DNA of 51,121 bases, taken from Dysgonamonadaceae bacterium. GTDB taxonomy: Bacteria > Bacteroidota > Bacteroidia > Bacteroidales > Azobacteroidaceae. This document shows positions 8,384 to 16,560 of the stretch, in pieces (the first letter of the stretch is position 1; each line of letters starts with the position of its first letter). Location of the stretch: NCBI GenBank assembly GCA_031272085.1, contig JAISUN010000040.1:1-51121 (forward strand), given 5' to 3'. A model generated the notes under the pieces. That model was not told the DNA's origin. It worked only from the letters and a program-made list of their open reading frames with translations, and ran no database searches. A program made the position numbers and the translations under genes.

Positions 8384-8875
8384 ATGCGAAAAATCGGATT
8401 ATTGTCGGATACTCACAGCCTTTGGGACGAAAAATTCGCCCAATATTTCGCTTCTTGCGATGAAATTTGGCACGCCGGCGACATCGGCAGCGAAGAAGTT
8501 TTAAACAATCTGGAAGAGTTGAAACCCGTCCGGGCGGTGCGCGGAAATACCGACGGCTACAACATTTGCCTGCGCTGTCCGACAACTCTTCGCTTCAAGG
8601 TGGAGGACGTCGATGTTCTGCTGACGCATATCGGCGGTTATCCGGGCAATTACGACCCGCGAATACGCGCCGAACTTGCCGCAAATCCGCCCCGCCTGTT
8701 TGTTTGCGGACATTCGCATATCCTGAAAGTGATTTACGACAAAAAACTCGGCCTGCTGGCGGTAAATCCGGGCGCGGCCGGACTTTCGGGCTTCCACACC
8801 GTAAGAACCCTGCTCCGTTTTGTAATCGACGGGGCGGAAATAAAAGATATGGAAGTTATTGAGATGGATAAATGA
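8384..8875 (+). CDS. YfcE/MJ0936-type metallophosphoesterase
   Basis: A 163-residue calcineurin-like phosphoesterase with the complete set of metal-binding motifs: SDTH (Asp9, His11), AGDIG (Asp33), RGNTDG (Asn55), LTHIGG and GHSH. This is the compact YfcE/MJ0936 family (cyclic or bis-p-nitrophenyl phosphodiesterase activity in vitro; physiological substrate not settled). Length and motif spacing are normal, so the enzyme should be active. It is transcribed divergently from ppk1 from its own promoter; the shared intergenic region hints at, but does not prove, a phosphate-metabolism link. Confidence 0.9.
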   Translation: MRKIGLLSDTHSLWDEKFAQYFASCDEIWHAGDIGSEEVLNNLEELKPVRAVRGNTDGYNICLRCPTTLRFKVEDVDVLLTHIGGYPGNYDPRIRAELAANPPRLFVCGHSHILKVIYDKKLGLLAVNPGAAGLSGFHTVRTLLRFVIDGAEIKDMEVIEMDK

Positions 8876-8886
8876 TAAATTTTTAT

Positions 8887-8894
8887 TATTTTTG
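8887..8894 (+). promoter_or_regulatory. -7 promoter element for the GHL10 gene
   Basis: TATTTTTG fits TAnnTTTG and lies 18 bases before the ATG at 8913, just after the phosphoesterase stop codon at 8873-8875. It suggests the GHL10 gene has its own start site. No clear -33 element is seen because the region 20 bases upstream is the end of the preceding gene. Confidence 0.55.
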
Positions 8895-8912
8895 TCCCCA
8901 AATTATTAGATT

Positions 8913-10433
8913 ATGAAACGATTTATTTTTTCCATTGCTTTTCTGTTTTTTTCTGTTGCCTTTTTTGCGCTTCCCCCCTCAAAACGGGAATTTCGCGGCG
9001 CGTGGGTGCAGGTTATCGGACAAAATCAATATGCCGGAATGACGCCGCAGCAGATGCGCCGTTACTTCGCAACAATGCTTGACAGCCTCGAAACGCTGAA
9101 TATCAATGCGCTGATTTTTCAGGTTCGCCCCTCGGCCGACGCATTTTATCCTTCGCAATTAGAGCCTTGGAGCCGCTATCTGACCGGAGTTCAGGGCAAA
9201 GCGCCCGACGACGGATTCGACCCTTTGGCCTTTCTCGTTGCCGAAGCGCACAAGCGGAATATGGAGTTTCACGCGTGGCTGAATCCTTACCGGGTTACTG
9301 CTTCGGAATCGGAAACGCTGACAAAAACGCACATTTATTACCGTTATCCCGAACGTTTTGTCAAATACGGCAAGCAGATTTTTTTCAATCCCGGACTGCC
9401 CGAAAACCGGCAATTTATCTGCGACGTAGTCCGCGATATTGTGAGCCGCTACGATATCGACGCCATTCATTTAGACGATTATTTTTATCCATATCCCATT
9501 GCCGGCGAAAAGTTCGACGATGCGGCAAGTTTCCGGAAATACGCTCCAATTCAGGGATTTGAAAAATCGCCCATAGAATTTTGGCGGCGGAACAATGTTA
9601 ATTTACTTATAGAACAGATAAAAAATACAATTATCCTGACCAAGCCCTGGGTGCGCTTCGGAGTAAGTCCTTTCGGCATTTACCGCAACAAAACCAGCAC
9701 CGTGGACGGTTCGGGAAGCAACACCGGCGGACTTCAAAACTACGACGACCTCTATGCCGACATCCTGCTCTGGATGCAGAAAGGCTGGATTGATTACTGC
9801 GTCCCGCAACTTTACTGGCAAATAGGACATCCAAAAGCCGACTACGAAACTCTGGTAAGATGGTGGGGGCAAAACACTTACGGTTGCCATACCTACATCG
9901 GCCAAGATGCGGCAAACGCTGTGCAAACGCAGGATTTGCAAAACTCCTGCGCCAACCAGTTGCCCGCCAAAATGCAGTTGGAGCGCGAAACGCAGCCTCT
10001 GGAAGGGAATTGCTGGTGGTCAGCCTACACTCTGCTGAATAATACCGGCGGAATAGCCGACAGCCTGCGGAATAATTATCAGCGCTATCAGGCTCTGATT
10101 CCGGCATTTACCAACCTTCACAACAAGCGGCCGAAAGATGTTAAATCGCTGAAAGTCGGCCCTTTTGAATCGGGCTATCTGCTGTATTGGAAGCGCAACG
10201 GCGACCCCGCCAATCCCGAAAAGGCGCAGTATTACGTGATTTACTGCTTCCGCGAAAATGAAAAAACTAACCTCGACAACCCTGCAAGGATAGTTGCAAT
10301 CACCAGAAATACAACATTTTACATACATCCTGTGCTTGGCCCCGGAAAGTACAAATTTGTTGTAACTTCGGTTGACCGCTTTCATAATGAATCAAAAAAA
10401 GGAAAAACAAAGAAAATAAAAATGAATTTTTGA
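8913..10433 (+). CDS. GHL10 / DUF187 secreted glycosidase-like protein
   Basis: A 506-residue exported protein with a signal peptide (MKRFIFSIAFLFFSVAFFA). The mature part starts with the family signature REFRGAWVQVIG and continues with a TIM-barrel-like sequence (INALIFQVRPSADAFYPS, FDPLAFLVAEAHKRNMEFHAWLNPYR, IDAIHLDDYFYPYP, VRFGVSPFGIYRN, IDYCVPQLYWQIGH). This is the glycosyl-hydrolase-like 10 family (DUF187, YngK-like); the acidic residues in HLDDYF are candidates for catalysis. The last 100 residues (from about 410) look like a fibronectin-like domain (YLLYWKRNG, YYVIYCF, KFVVTSVDRF). Substrate is unknown, probably a cell-envelope or host polysaccharide. Confidence 0.88.
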   Translation: MKRFIFSIAFLFFSVAFFALPPSKREFRGAWVQVIGQNQYAGMTPQQMRRYFATMLDSLETLNINALIFQVRPSADAFYPSQLEPWSRYLTGVQGKAPDDGFDPLAFLVAEAHKRNMEFHAWLNPYRVTASESETLTKTHIYYRYPERFVKYGKQIFFNPGLPENRQFICDVVRDIVSRYDIDAIHLDDYFYPYPIAGEKFDDAASFRKYAPIQGFEKSPIEFWRRNNVNLLIEQIKNTIILTKPWVRFGVSPFGIYRNKTSTVDGSGSNTGGLQNYDDLYADILLWMQKGWIDYCVPQLYWQIGHPKADYETLVRWWGQNTYGCHTYIGQDAANAVQTQDLQNSCANQLPAKMQLERETQPLEGNCWWSAYTLLNNTGGIADSLRNNYQRYQALIPAFTNLHNKRPKDVKSLKVGPFESGYLLYWKRNGDPANPEKAQYYVIYCFRENEKTNLDNPARIVAITRNTTFYIHPVLGPGKYKFVVTSVDRFHNESKKGKTKKIKMNF

Positions 10434-10453
10434 AATATTTTTTTCAAAAAAAC

Positions 10454-10484
10454 TTGCATATTAATTTTAAAGACACTATTTTTG
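10454..10484 (+). promoter_or_regulatory. Promoter of the ATP-grasp/alpha-E/transglutaminase operon
   Basis: A TTG -33 element (10454-10456) and a TATTTTTG -7 element (10477-10484) are spaced by 20 bases, a near-ideal Bacteroidetes promoter. It lies 30 bases before ATG 10515, so the operon has its own transcription start. The TTG at 10482 that begins the longest reading frame is part of the -7 box and so cannot be the translation start. Confidence 0.72.
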
Positions 10485-10514
10485 CAGCATAATATTACTA
10501 AAAACAGGATTACT

Positions 10515-11831
10515 ATGACAACATTGATTGAGCAAAGAGACGCGGTGAACAAGTGGCTGGAACGCTACGGGGTAAGATTTGGCGTCTATAAGGGCGGCGT
10601 TTTTCACGAGCAACTTTTCCCGTTTGACCCGATTCCACGCGTTATTAAGCGTAGCGAATGGAATCATATCGAAAAGGGTCTGATTCAGCGAGTCAAGGCC
10701 TTAAACCTCTTTCTTTCAGATATTTATTCGGGAAAACAAATTGTTGCCGACGGCGTAATCCCCGAAGAATTTATCTATTCGTCGAAAGGCTATCTGCCTC
10801 AATGTGAAAACATTACGCCCTCGAAAGGGATTTATACCCACATTTGCGGAATCGACCTCGTGCAGGCTCGCGACGGTTCCTGGATTATTTTAGAAGACAA
10901 TCTGCGAATCCCTTCCGGCGCCTCGTATCCCATTATCGCAAGGACAATTACGCGCAAAGTGTCGCCTCATACTTTCGAGCATAATCATATTGAAGAAAAC
11001 CGCGGTTACATCGACCTGCTGCGCAAAACGATGGATTATGCAAACGTCAATGGCGGACTGGCGGTTATCCTCACCCCGGGTCGTTACAATTCGGCATTTT
11101 TTGAACATTCGTTCCTTGCCGAAAAAACCGGAGCGACACTTGTTTTTCCGGGCGATTTGACGGTCGAAAATGAGAAAGTCTATTACAATGGGCTGTTCAA
11201 TACCCGGCAAAAAGTCGGCGTGATTTACCGCCGCGTGTCCGACGAATTTCTCGACCCGATGGCTTTCGACAAGTCTTCATTGCTGGGAATCCCAAACGTG
11301 ATGCAGGCTTACGCAAAAGGCAACGTGGCGCTGATGAATGCTCCCGGAAACGGCATTGCCGACGACAAGGGACTTTGCTATTTCGTTCCGAAAATGATAG
11401 AATATTATCTGCACGAAACTCCGCTCCTGCAAAACGCTCCAACGTATTTGCCCTATTATCCCGACGACAGGAAATACGTGCTGGAAAACATCCGCAAGTT
11501 GGTTATCAAAGACGTTTCCGAAGCGGGCGGATACGGCGTAATGTTCGGCCGCGATATGGACGAAGAACATTTAGCGAATATCAAACATCTGATTGAAACC
11601 GAGCCGCGCCGCTGGATTGCGCAGGAAGTTATAGATTTTATCGACCTCGAAGTTTTGGAAGGCAGCGGAACTGTCCTCCGCAAGGCCGACCTCCGCGCTT
11701 TCGTGCTTTGCGCCGACGAAATCAGGGTTTGGCACAGCGGACTTACACGTTTTGCCCGCGAGCCCGATTCGTTTGTGGTCAATTCGTCACAGGGCGGCGG
11801 ATTTAAAGATACTTGGGTTGAGAAGAATTGA
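10515..11831 (+). CDS. Circularly permuted ATP-grasp protein (DUF404/DUF407 type)
   Basis: A 438-residue predicted amidoligase. Sequence features of the circularly permuted ATP-grasp family are present: the opening FHEQLFPFDPIPRVI, WNHIEKGLIQRVKALNLFLSDIY, the ligand segment ICGIDLVQARDGSWIILEDNLRIPSG, and near the end VIKDVSEAGGYGVMFG and WIAQEVIDF. No signal peptide, so it acts in the cytoplasm. The start is ATG 10515 (see promoter). It is the first gene of a three-gene operon with an alpha-E protein and a transglutaminase-like protease, an association described by comparative genomics as a probable peptide synthesis or protein-tagging system. Substrates and product are not established. Confidence 0.9.
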   Translation: MTTLIEQRDAVNKWLERYGVRFGVYKGGVFHEQLFPFDPIPRVIKRSEWNHIEKGLIQRVKALNLFLSDIYSGKQIVADGVIPEEFIYSSKGYLPQCENITPSKGIYTHICGIDLVQARDGSWIILEDNLRIPSGASYPIIARTITRKVSPHTFEHNHIEENRGYIDLLRKTMDYANVNGGLAVILTPGRYNSAFFEHSFLAEKTGATLVFPGDLTVENEKVYYNGLFNTRQKVGVIYRRVSDEFLDPMAFDKSSLLGIPNVMQAYAKGNVALMNAPGNGIADDKGLCYFVPKMIEYYLHETPLLQNAPTYLPYYPDDRKYVLENIRKLVIKDVSEAGGYGVMFGRDMDEEHLANIKHLIETEPRRWIAQEVIDFIDLEVLEGSGTVLRKADLRAFVLCADEIRVWHSGLTRFAREPDSFVVNSSQGGGFKDTWVEKN

Positions 11832-11864
11832 GAATTGAGAATGAAAAATTAATAATAGTGTATT

Positions 11865-12539
11865 ATGGGGGAATTAATTTCAAATACGAAAGCCGAAAAC
11901 CTGTTCTGGCTGGGGCGTTATGTACAGCGGGTTTACATTGTTCTGCACCTGCTGCGGAAATATCGCGACGTGATGATTGACGAAAACGAAGGCGCCTATC
12001 ATTCGTTCTGCGAAAAACTCGGAATAACAGACAATTATGCGTCGAGCGACGAGTTTTTGCACAATTACGTTTACGACAAGGAAAATCCCGATTCGCTGAT
12101 TTCGATGCTGACTTATGCAAGCAATAACGCAACTTTGCTCCGCGAAGAGATAAAAAGCGAAACATTTTCTTATATCTTGCTGTCTATCAGCCATATAGAA
12201 AATTGCGCAAAAGATGCCGACATTGACGCTCTGCAAACTGTAAGCGACTATCTGTTAGCGTTTTGGGGGTCTGTCGATGAGCGTATGTTCAAGCGTGAAC
12301 CTCGGAATATGGTCAAAGCAGGAAAATACCTCGAAGACCTTGATTTGCACGTGCGTTTCGACTATCCGCACGAAAGAATCCTTTATCTCGTGGACAGGCT
12401 CGAAAAGCACGCCGAAAAAGAGAAAGTAATTTTTAACCAGATTCTGCTGTATCAGTTGAAAAGCGAAACTTTGCAGCCCGATTGCGATAAATTGAAAGTT
12501 CTGGATATTTTGAAACACTTATTTGTAGTAAATGGATAA
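11865..12539 (+). CDS. Alpha-E domain protein (DUF403)
   Basis: A 224-residue, almost wholly alpha-helical protein. The opening ISNTKAENLFWLGRYVQRV is the hallmark of the alpha-E family (NA..L.WLGRY.ER in relatives). Relatives are commonly about 300 residues, so this one is short; I see no frameshift, and the reading frame ends in normal coupling with the next gene (8-base overlap), so it appears to be a compact version. It is encoded 33 bases after the ATP-grasp gene. The role is unknown; it is thought to work with the ATP-grasp enzyme because the two are almost always neighbours or fused. Confidence 0.85.
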   Translation: MGELISNTKAENLFWLGRYVQRVYIVLHLLRKYRDVMIDENEGAYHSFCEKLGITDNYASSDEFLHNYVYDKENPDSLISMLTYASNNATLLREEIKSETFSYILLSISHIENCAKDADIDALQTVSDYLLAFWGSVDERMFKREPRNMVKAGKYLEDLDLHVRFDYPHERILYLVDRLEKHAEKEKVIFNQILLYQLKSETLQPDCDKLKVLDILKHLFVVNG

Positions 12540-13338
12540 ACTCGTTGAATACCATTATCTTACAAAAGTTGTTTTTTCGGAAAAGGTACATTCCCACTCG
12601 TTTTTGCTGCGCTGTACGCCTTCGGAAAACGAGTATCAGAAAATAGAAAGCGTCAGCAGCCGTATTGCGCCTGCCGGCGAAGTATTCCGGGCATCCGACT
12701 GCTTCGGAAATACGGTTTATTACGGGATGGCGGGCGAACCTCACGACAGTTTTGAGTTCGGAAGTTCGGGAACAGTCCGCCTGTCGGGTTTATATGCCCT
12801 GAAAGAACCTTTAGCGGGGATTTTCCTGTATCCGTCGGCATTTACTGCGCCCGACAGCGGGATTGCTGCCTTGTTGTCGTCTGTCCGCTTTTCCGCTTCG
12901 GAAACGGTTTCAGAAAAGGTTCTCAAACTTTGCTCCGCCCTGTTTTCCCGAATGGAATATGCGCCCAACTCCACAACCATCGAAACTACCGCAGCCGAGG
13001 CTCTGCGAGCCGGACGCGGGGTTTGCCAGGACTATTCGCACGCGCTCATTTCGCTTTGCCGCCTGTCCGGCATTGCCGCCCGTTATGTTGCTGGATTCAT
13101 TGAGGGCGAAGGCTGCACCCACGCCTGGGTTGAGTATTACGACAAAGACTGCTGGCGGGCTGCCGACCCCACTCACAACCGCTTGATTGAAACGGGTTAT
13201 ATAAAACTTTCGCACGGCCGCGATTTCGACGACTGTTCCATTGAACGCGGAGTATTTTCAGGGGCGGCAAAACAGAGGCTCGAAATAAGCCTGCAAGTTC
13301 AGGAAAAATCTGCCGGCGTCAGCCTGCAAAAGAGTTAA
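12532..13338 (+). CDS. Transglutaminase-like cysteine protease domain protein
   Basis: A 268-residue protein with an N-terminal beta-rich domain (YLTKVVFSEKVHSHSFLLRC, about residues 5-120; Bact_transglu_N-like) and a C-terminal transglutaminase-like domain with the full triad: Cys165 in GRGVCQDYSHA, His197 in CTHAWVEYY and Asp212 in RAADPTHN. No signal peptide is seen, so the protein is cytoplasmic. It overlaps the alpha-E gene by 8 bases. In this operon type it is predicted to cleave or transfer the peptide bonds made by the ATP-grasp ligase. The catalytic residues are intact, so activity is likely; substrate unknown. Confidence 0.9.
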   Translation: MDKLVEYHYLTKVVFSEKVHSHSFLLRCTPSENEYQKIESVSSRIAPAGEVFRASDCFGNTVYYGMAGEPHDSFEFGSSGTVRLSGLYALKEPLAGIFLYPSAFTAPDSGIAALLSSVRFSASETVSEKVLKLCSALFSRMEYAPNSTTIETTAAEALRAGRGVCQDYSHALISLCRLSGIAARYVAGFIEGEGCTHAWVEYYDKDCWRAADPTHNRLIETGYIKLSHGRDFDDCSIERGVFSGAAKQRLEISLQVQEKSAGVSLQKS

Positions 13339-13339
13339 A

Positions 13340-13479
13340 TTAACATTTTTTCGTTTAAAAATGTCAAATTTGGCTGTTTTTTAATAACATTTATCCTTTG
13401 AAAGTGATTTTTTTAACAATTTTAATTGAATGTTAAAAAAAAAATTCGTTCCTTTGTTATCGAATTTGAATGTTAAAAA
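13340..13479 (+). promoter_or_regulatory. Repeated TTAACA/TGTTAA motifs upstream of rprX
   Basis: The region before rprX holds a 14-base direct repeat TTGAATGTTAAAAA at 13426-13439 and 13466-13479, exactly 40 bases apart, and the inverted form TTAACATTTTT at 13340-13350, with a near match AAAAATGTCAAA at 13356-13367. The last copy ends 7 bases before the rprX ATG. Regular spacing of about four helical turns suggests a binding site, possibly for RprY itself. The 13340/13356 pair could also form a weak terminator hairpin for the preceding operon. No standard TAnnTTTG box is seen here. Confidence 0.4.
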
Positions 13480-13486
13480 TTAGGAA

Positions 13487-14998
13487 ATGAAAAAGGCCTC
13501 GATTTGGGTACTCGCTTCGATAATGGTTACGGCGTTTCTTGGGCTGCTGATTTTGCAGGCCAACTACGTTCATATTATTATGAATAACCAGAACGAGCAG
13601 TTTAAAGACGCCGTAAAACGCAGTCTGCAACAGGCTTCGCGCGACGTCGAGGACGAAGAAGCATCCAAATTGGTGGGAAAAATCCTGTTCAGCCGGAAAA
13701 CCCGCAAACGCAGCAACATCCCTTCGACTATTCCAAGCCGGACGGTCGAATCCATAGACCCTGTCGATACCGGCAGCGAGTGGCTTTCCACCTCGCCCTC
13801 GAGATTTCCGGGCAGCGATATTACATCGACTTCCCGCTCGCTGCTCGAAACGCTTCTGAATCAGTATCTTTACCACGAAAATTTAGCCTACGATGTGCTT
13901 ATCGCACAGGAAAAAGCGGTTGATTCGCCTATCGACGAGCGGATTGATTTCCGCAAACTCGGACGCTACATCCAGTCGGCCTTGCAGAGCAACGACCTCG
14001 CGCTTTCGTTTTATTATGCGATAACAAACGGTTCAGGCACAATAATTTATAAAAGTCCGGGCTACGATGAAAATACTAAAAAAGAAATTTTTTCGAGGGT
14101 AATTTTCCCGAAAGACCCGCCCGACAAACTCTATCAGATGAAAGTATATTTTCCTGATAAAGAGCAGTTTGTGCTTGGAAACATCAAATATATCGTGCCT
14201 TCGTTCATTTTTACCGGAATTTTGCTGATAGTTTTCATAACCACGCTTTATATCATCCTGAAACAGAAGCGCATATCGGAAATGAAACGCGACTTTATCA
14301 GCAATATGACGCACGAACTGAAAACTCCGGTCGCAAGCATCTCAATCGCAGGCCAAATGCTGAACGACGACAGTATGATAAAAATGCTCGAACAGGCCGA
14401 TTCGCTGCGCAGTTCGCCTTCGTTCAACCGAATAACGAAAACTATCACCGACGAATCGAAACGCCTCACTTTCTTGATTGACAAGGTTTTGCAGATGTCG
14501 CTGATGGACGACAGCAAAATGGCGCTGAAAATCCGCGAACTCGACGCTAACGACCTGCTGATGAAGGTTGCGCAAATTTTCGACATTCAGATAGAGAAAT
14601 GCAAGGGCAAACTCGAACTCGAACTTGACGCAACCGACGCCGGAATTTACGTCGATGAAATGCACTTTACAAACGTGCTTTTCAACCTGATGGAAAACGC
14701 CGTAAAATACCGCCGCCCCGACGTACCGCTGATTCTGACGGCAAGAACCGAAAATGTCGGCGACAACATCCTAATCAGCATCGGCGACAACGGAAGCGGC
14801 ATAAAAAAAGAAAATTTGAAGCAGATTTTCGACCGTTTCTACCGCGTTCATACCGGCAACGTACACAACGTCAAGGGTTTCGGACTTGGCTTGGCCTACG
14901 TCAAGCGGATAATCGACGAACTGAACGGCACAATCCGCGCAGAAAGCGAACCGGGTAAAGGCACTAAATTCACAATTTCCCTGCCTTATGCCCGTTAA
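13487..14998 (+). CDS. rprX: Sensor histidine kinase, RprX-like
   Basis: A 503-residue inner-membrane kinase. It starts with a transmembrane helix (about residues 7-27), has a periplasmic domain to about 235 and a second helix at about 236-258. The HisKA box ISNMTHELKTPVASI carries His276, and the ATP-binding domain shows the N-box (FNLMENAVKYR), GDNGSGI and GFGLGLAYVKRI. The N-terminus (MKKASIWVLASIMVTAFLG, EQFKDAVKRSLQQASRDVEDEE) resembles RprX of Bacteroides fragilis, and the next gene resembles its partner RprY; the assignment rests on that resemblance and gene order. The signal is unknown; RprXY has been linked to outer-membrane protein regulation and stress in Bacteroidales. Confidence 0.85.
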   Translation: MKKASIWVLASIMVTAFLGLLILQANYVHIIMNNQNEQFKDAVKRSLQQASRDVEDEEASKLVGKILFSRKTRKRSNIPSTIPSRTVESIDPVDTGSEWLSTSPSRFPGSDITSTSRSLLETLLNQYLYHENLAYDVLIAQEKAVDSPIDERIDFRKLGRYIQSALQSNDLALSFYYAITNGSGTIIYKSPGYDENTKKEIFSRVIFPKDPPDKLYQMKVYFPDKEQFVLGNIKYIVPSFIFTGILLIVFITTLYIILKQKRISEMKRDFISNMTHELKTPVASISIAGQMLNDDSMIKMLEQADSLRSSPSFNRITKTITDESKRLTFLIDKVLQMSLMDDSKMALKIRELDANDLLMKVAQIFDIQIEKCKGKLELELDATDAGIYVDEMHFTNVLFNLMENAVKYRRPDVPLILTARTENVGDNILISIGDNGSGIKKENLKQIFDRFYRVHTGNVHNVKGFGLGLAYVKRIIDELNGTIRAESEPGKGTKFTISLPYAR

Positions 14999-15044
14999 TA
15001 AATTATGAAACAGCATATTATATTATAATTAAAAACGACTTATT

Positions 15045-15755
15045 ATGGACGAAAAAGTAAAAATCCTGTTATGCGAAGATGACGAAAGCCTCGGAGGTTT
15101 GCTCCAAGAATTTCTTCAAGCAAAGGGTTACGACGTCGATTTGGCAGCCGATGGCGAAGCAGGCGCAAAAGCGTTTGCCAGCCGGTTTTACGACCTCTGC
15201 CTGCTCGACGTTATGATGCCCAAAAAAGACGGGTTTGAATTGGCAAAAGACATCCGAAAAGTGAACGAGGAAATTCCAATTATCTTCTTGACAGCCAAGG
15301 CGATGAAAGAAGACGTGCTGGAAGGATTCAAAGTCGGAGCCGACGATTACCAGACAAAACCGTTCAGTATGGAAGAACTGCTCCTCCGCATAGAAGCAAT
15401 TCTGCGCCGTATAAACGGCAAAAAAAGCAAGGAAGCGGTTGTCTATAAAATAGGCAAATTCGTTTTCGACACCCAGAAACAGGTGCTTTCCGACGGCAAG
15501 ACGGATACCAAACTTACCACCAAGGAAAACGACCTGCTGGCCTCGCTTTGCACAAATATGAACGGCGTTCTCGACCGCGAATATGCCGTTAATATGATTT
15601 GGAAACCGCATCCCGACTTCTACCAGTTCGCCGCTCGAAGCATGGACGTTTACATCACAAAACTCCGCAAACTGCTTCAAGACGACATTCGCGTCGAGAT
15701 TCTCAACATCCACGGCAAAGGATACAAACTGATTGCGCCCACCGATGAAGATTAG
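15045..15755 (+). CDS. rprY: Response regulator, RprY-like (OmpR family)
   Basis: A 236-residue regulator with an N-terminal receiver domain (residues 4-120; acidic pocket CEDDE, phospho-acceptor Asp55 in CLLDVMMPKKDG, and the Lys in DDYQTKPFSM) and a C-terminal winged-helix DNA-binding domain (about 130-233; SMDVYITKLRKLL, VEILNIHGKGYKLI). The sequence ILLCEDDESLGGLL...GFKVGADDY closely follows RprY of Bacteroides fragilis as I recall it. It lies 46 bases after rprX. Its last 11 bases overlap the start of a TPR protein gene, so that protein is probably made together with the two-component system. Confidence 0.88.
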   Translation: MDEKVKILLCEDDESLGGLLQEFLQAKGYDVDLAADGEAGAKAFASRFYDLCLLDVMMPKKDGFELAKDIRKVNEEIPIIFLTAKAMKEDVLEGFKVGADDYQTKPFSMEELLLRIEAILRRINGKKSKEAVVYKIGKFVFDTQKQVLSDGKTDTKLTTKENDLLASLCTNMNGVLDREYAVNMIWKPHPDFYQFAARSMDVYITKLRKLLQDDIRVEILNIHGKGYKLIAPTDED

Positions 15756-16560
15756 CGCCGCCGTCTGTCTGTTCCTAATCCTTTCGGTTCCTGCATTCGG
15801 CCAATCGCCGCGGGTGCAGGAACTCTTGGATTCGTCGTTTGTTTACCTCGACCGCAATCAACTCGATTCTGCCGAACTGTATCTGAAAAAAACGCTTCGG
15901 GCCGAGCCTGACAGCCCCATTAATCCGTTCTTGATGAACAATTTAGGCACAATCCAGCGCCGCCTCGGCAAAAAAGACGAGGCCTTGCAGGCTTATACCG
16001 CCGCTCTTGCGCAATATCCCAAAAATCCGACCTTTTTGGAATCGCGTGCCTCGCTATTCGCCGAAATCGGGCAGCCCGGAAATGCAATAATCGACTACAC
16101 AACCTTGCTTGACGAGCGTCCCGACGATGCAGAAGCCCTGTATCAGAGGGGATTACTCTATCTGCAAATGAAAAATTCGGATTTGGCCGAAGCGGATTTC
16201 AACCGTATGCTGACGCTCAATCCCGACGGCTACTACGCCCGTCTGGGGTTTGCTTCGCTTTATAAAATCCGCGGCGATTACGCAGAATCGGAAAAAATTT
16301 ACAATTATCTGATTGACAAAGAGCCGATGCGTCCCGAAACATACGCCGGACGCGCCGAACTGTATCTGCTGCTCGACAAGCCCGGCAAAGCCTCGGCCGA
16401 CGCCACAAACGCAATACGTTTAGCCGGAAGCGGCAACACAAATCCGTATTACTACGTAATCCGCTATCGCGCCAAACTCCTGCTGCACGAAGAAAAATCG
16501 GCTATGCAGGACTTGGAAAAGGCGCGTGGGATGGGGTATACACTTTATTTCCCCTTGTAA
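15745..16560 (+). CDS. Exported tetratricopeptide-repeat protein
   Basis: A 271-residue protein with a signal peptide (MKISAAVCLFLILSVPAFG) and about six TPR units covering the rest (for example NQLDSAELYLKKTLRAEP, KKDEALQAYTAALAQYP, KNSDLAEADFNRMLTLNP). ATG 15745 is chosen because the signal peptide starts there; it sits inside the end of rprY with an 11-base overlap (ATGAAGATTAG), so expression is coupled to the RprXY pair. It is predicted to be periplasmic and could be a binding partner that reports to RprX, but that is inference from position. Its 3' end overlaps the convergent GH2 gene by 16 bases. Confidence 0.85.
   Translation: MKISAAVCLFLILSVPAFGQSPRVQELLDSSFVYLDRNQLDSAELYLKKTLRAEPDSPINPFLMNNLGTIQRRLGKKDEALQAYTAALAQYPKNPTFLESRASLFAEIGQPGNAIIDYTTLLDERPDDAEALYQRGLLYLQMKNSDLAEADFNRMLTLNPDGYYARLGFASLYKIRGDYAESEKIYNYLIDKEPMRPETYAGRAELYLLLDKPGKASADATNAIRLAGSGNTNPYYYVIRYRAKLLLHEEKSAMQDLEKARGMGYTLYFPL

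Noticed and set aside
10482-10514. TTG start for the ATP-grasp protein
   Set aside because: The TTG is part of the -7 promoter box, so it would not be transcribed.
15069-15713. 214-codon frame on the minus strand
   Set aside because: Antisense to rprY, whose receiver and DNA-binding motifs are intact.
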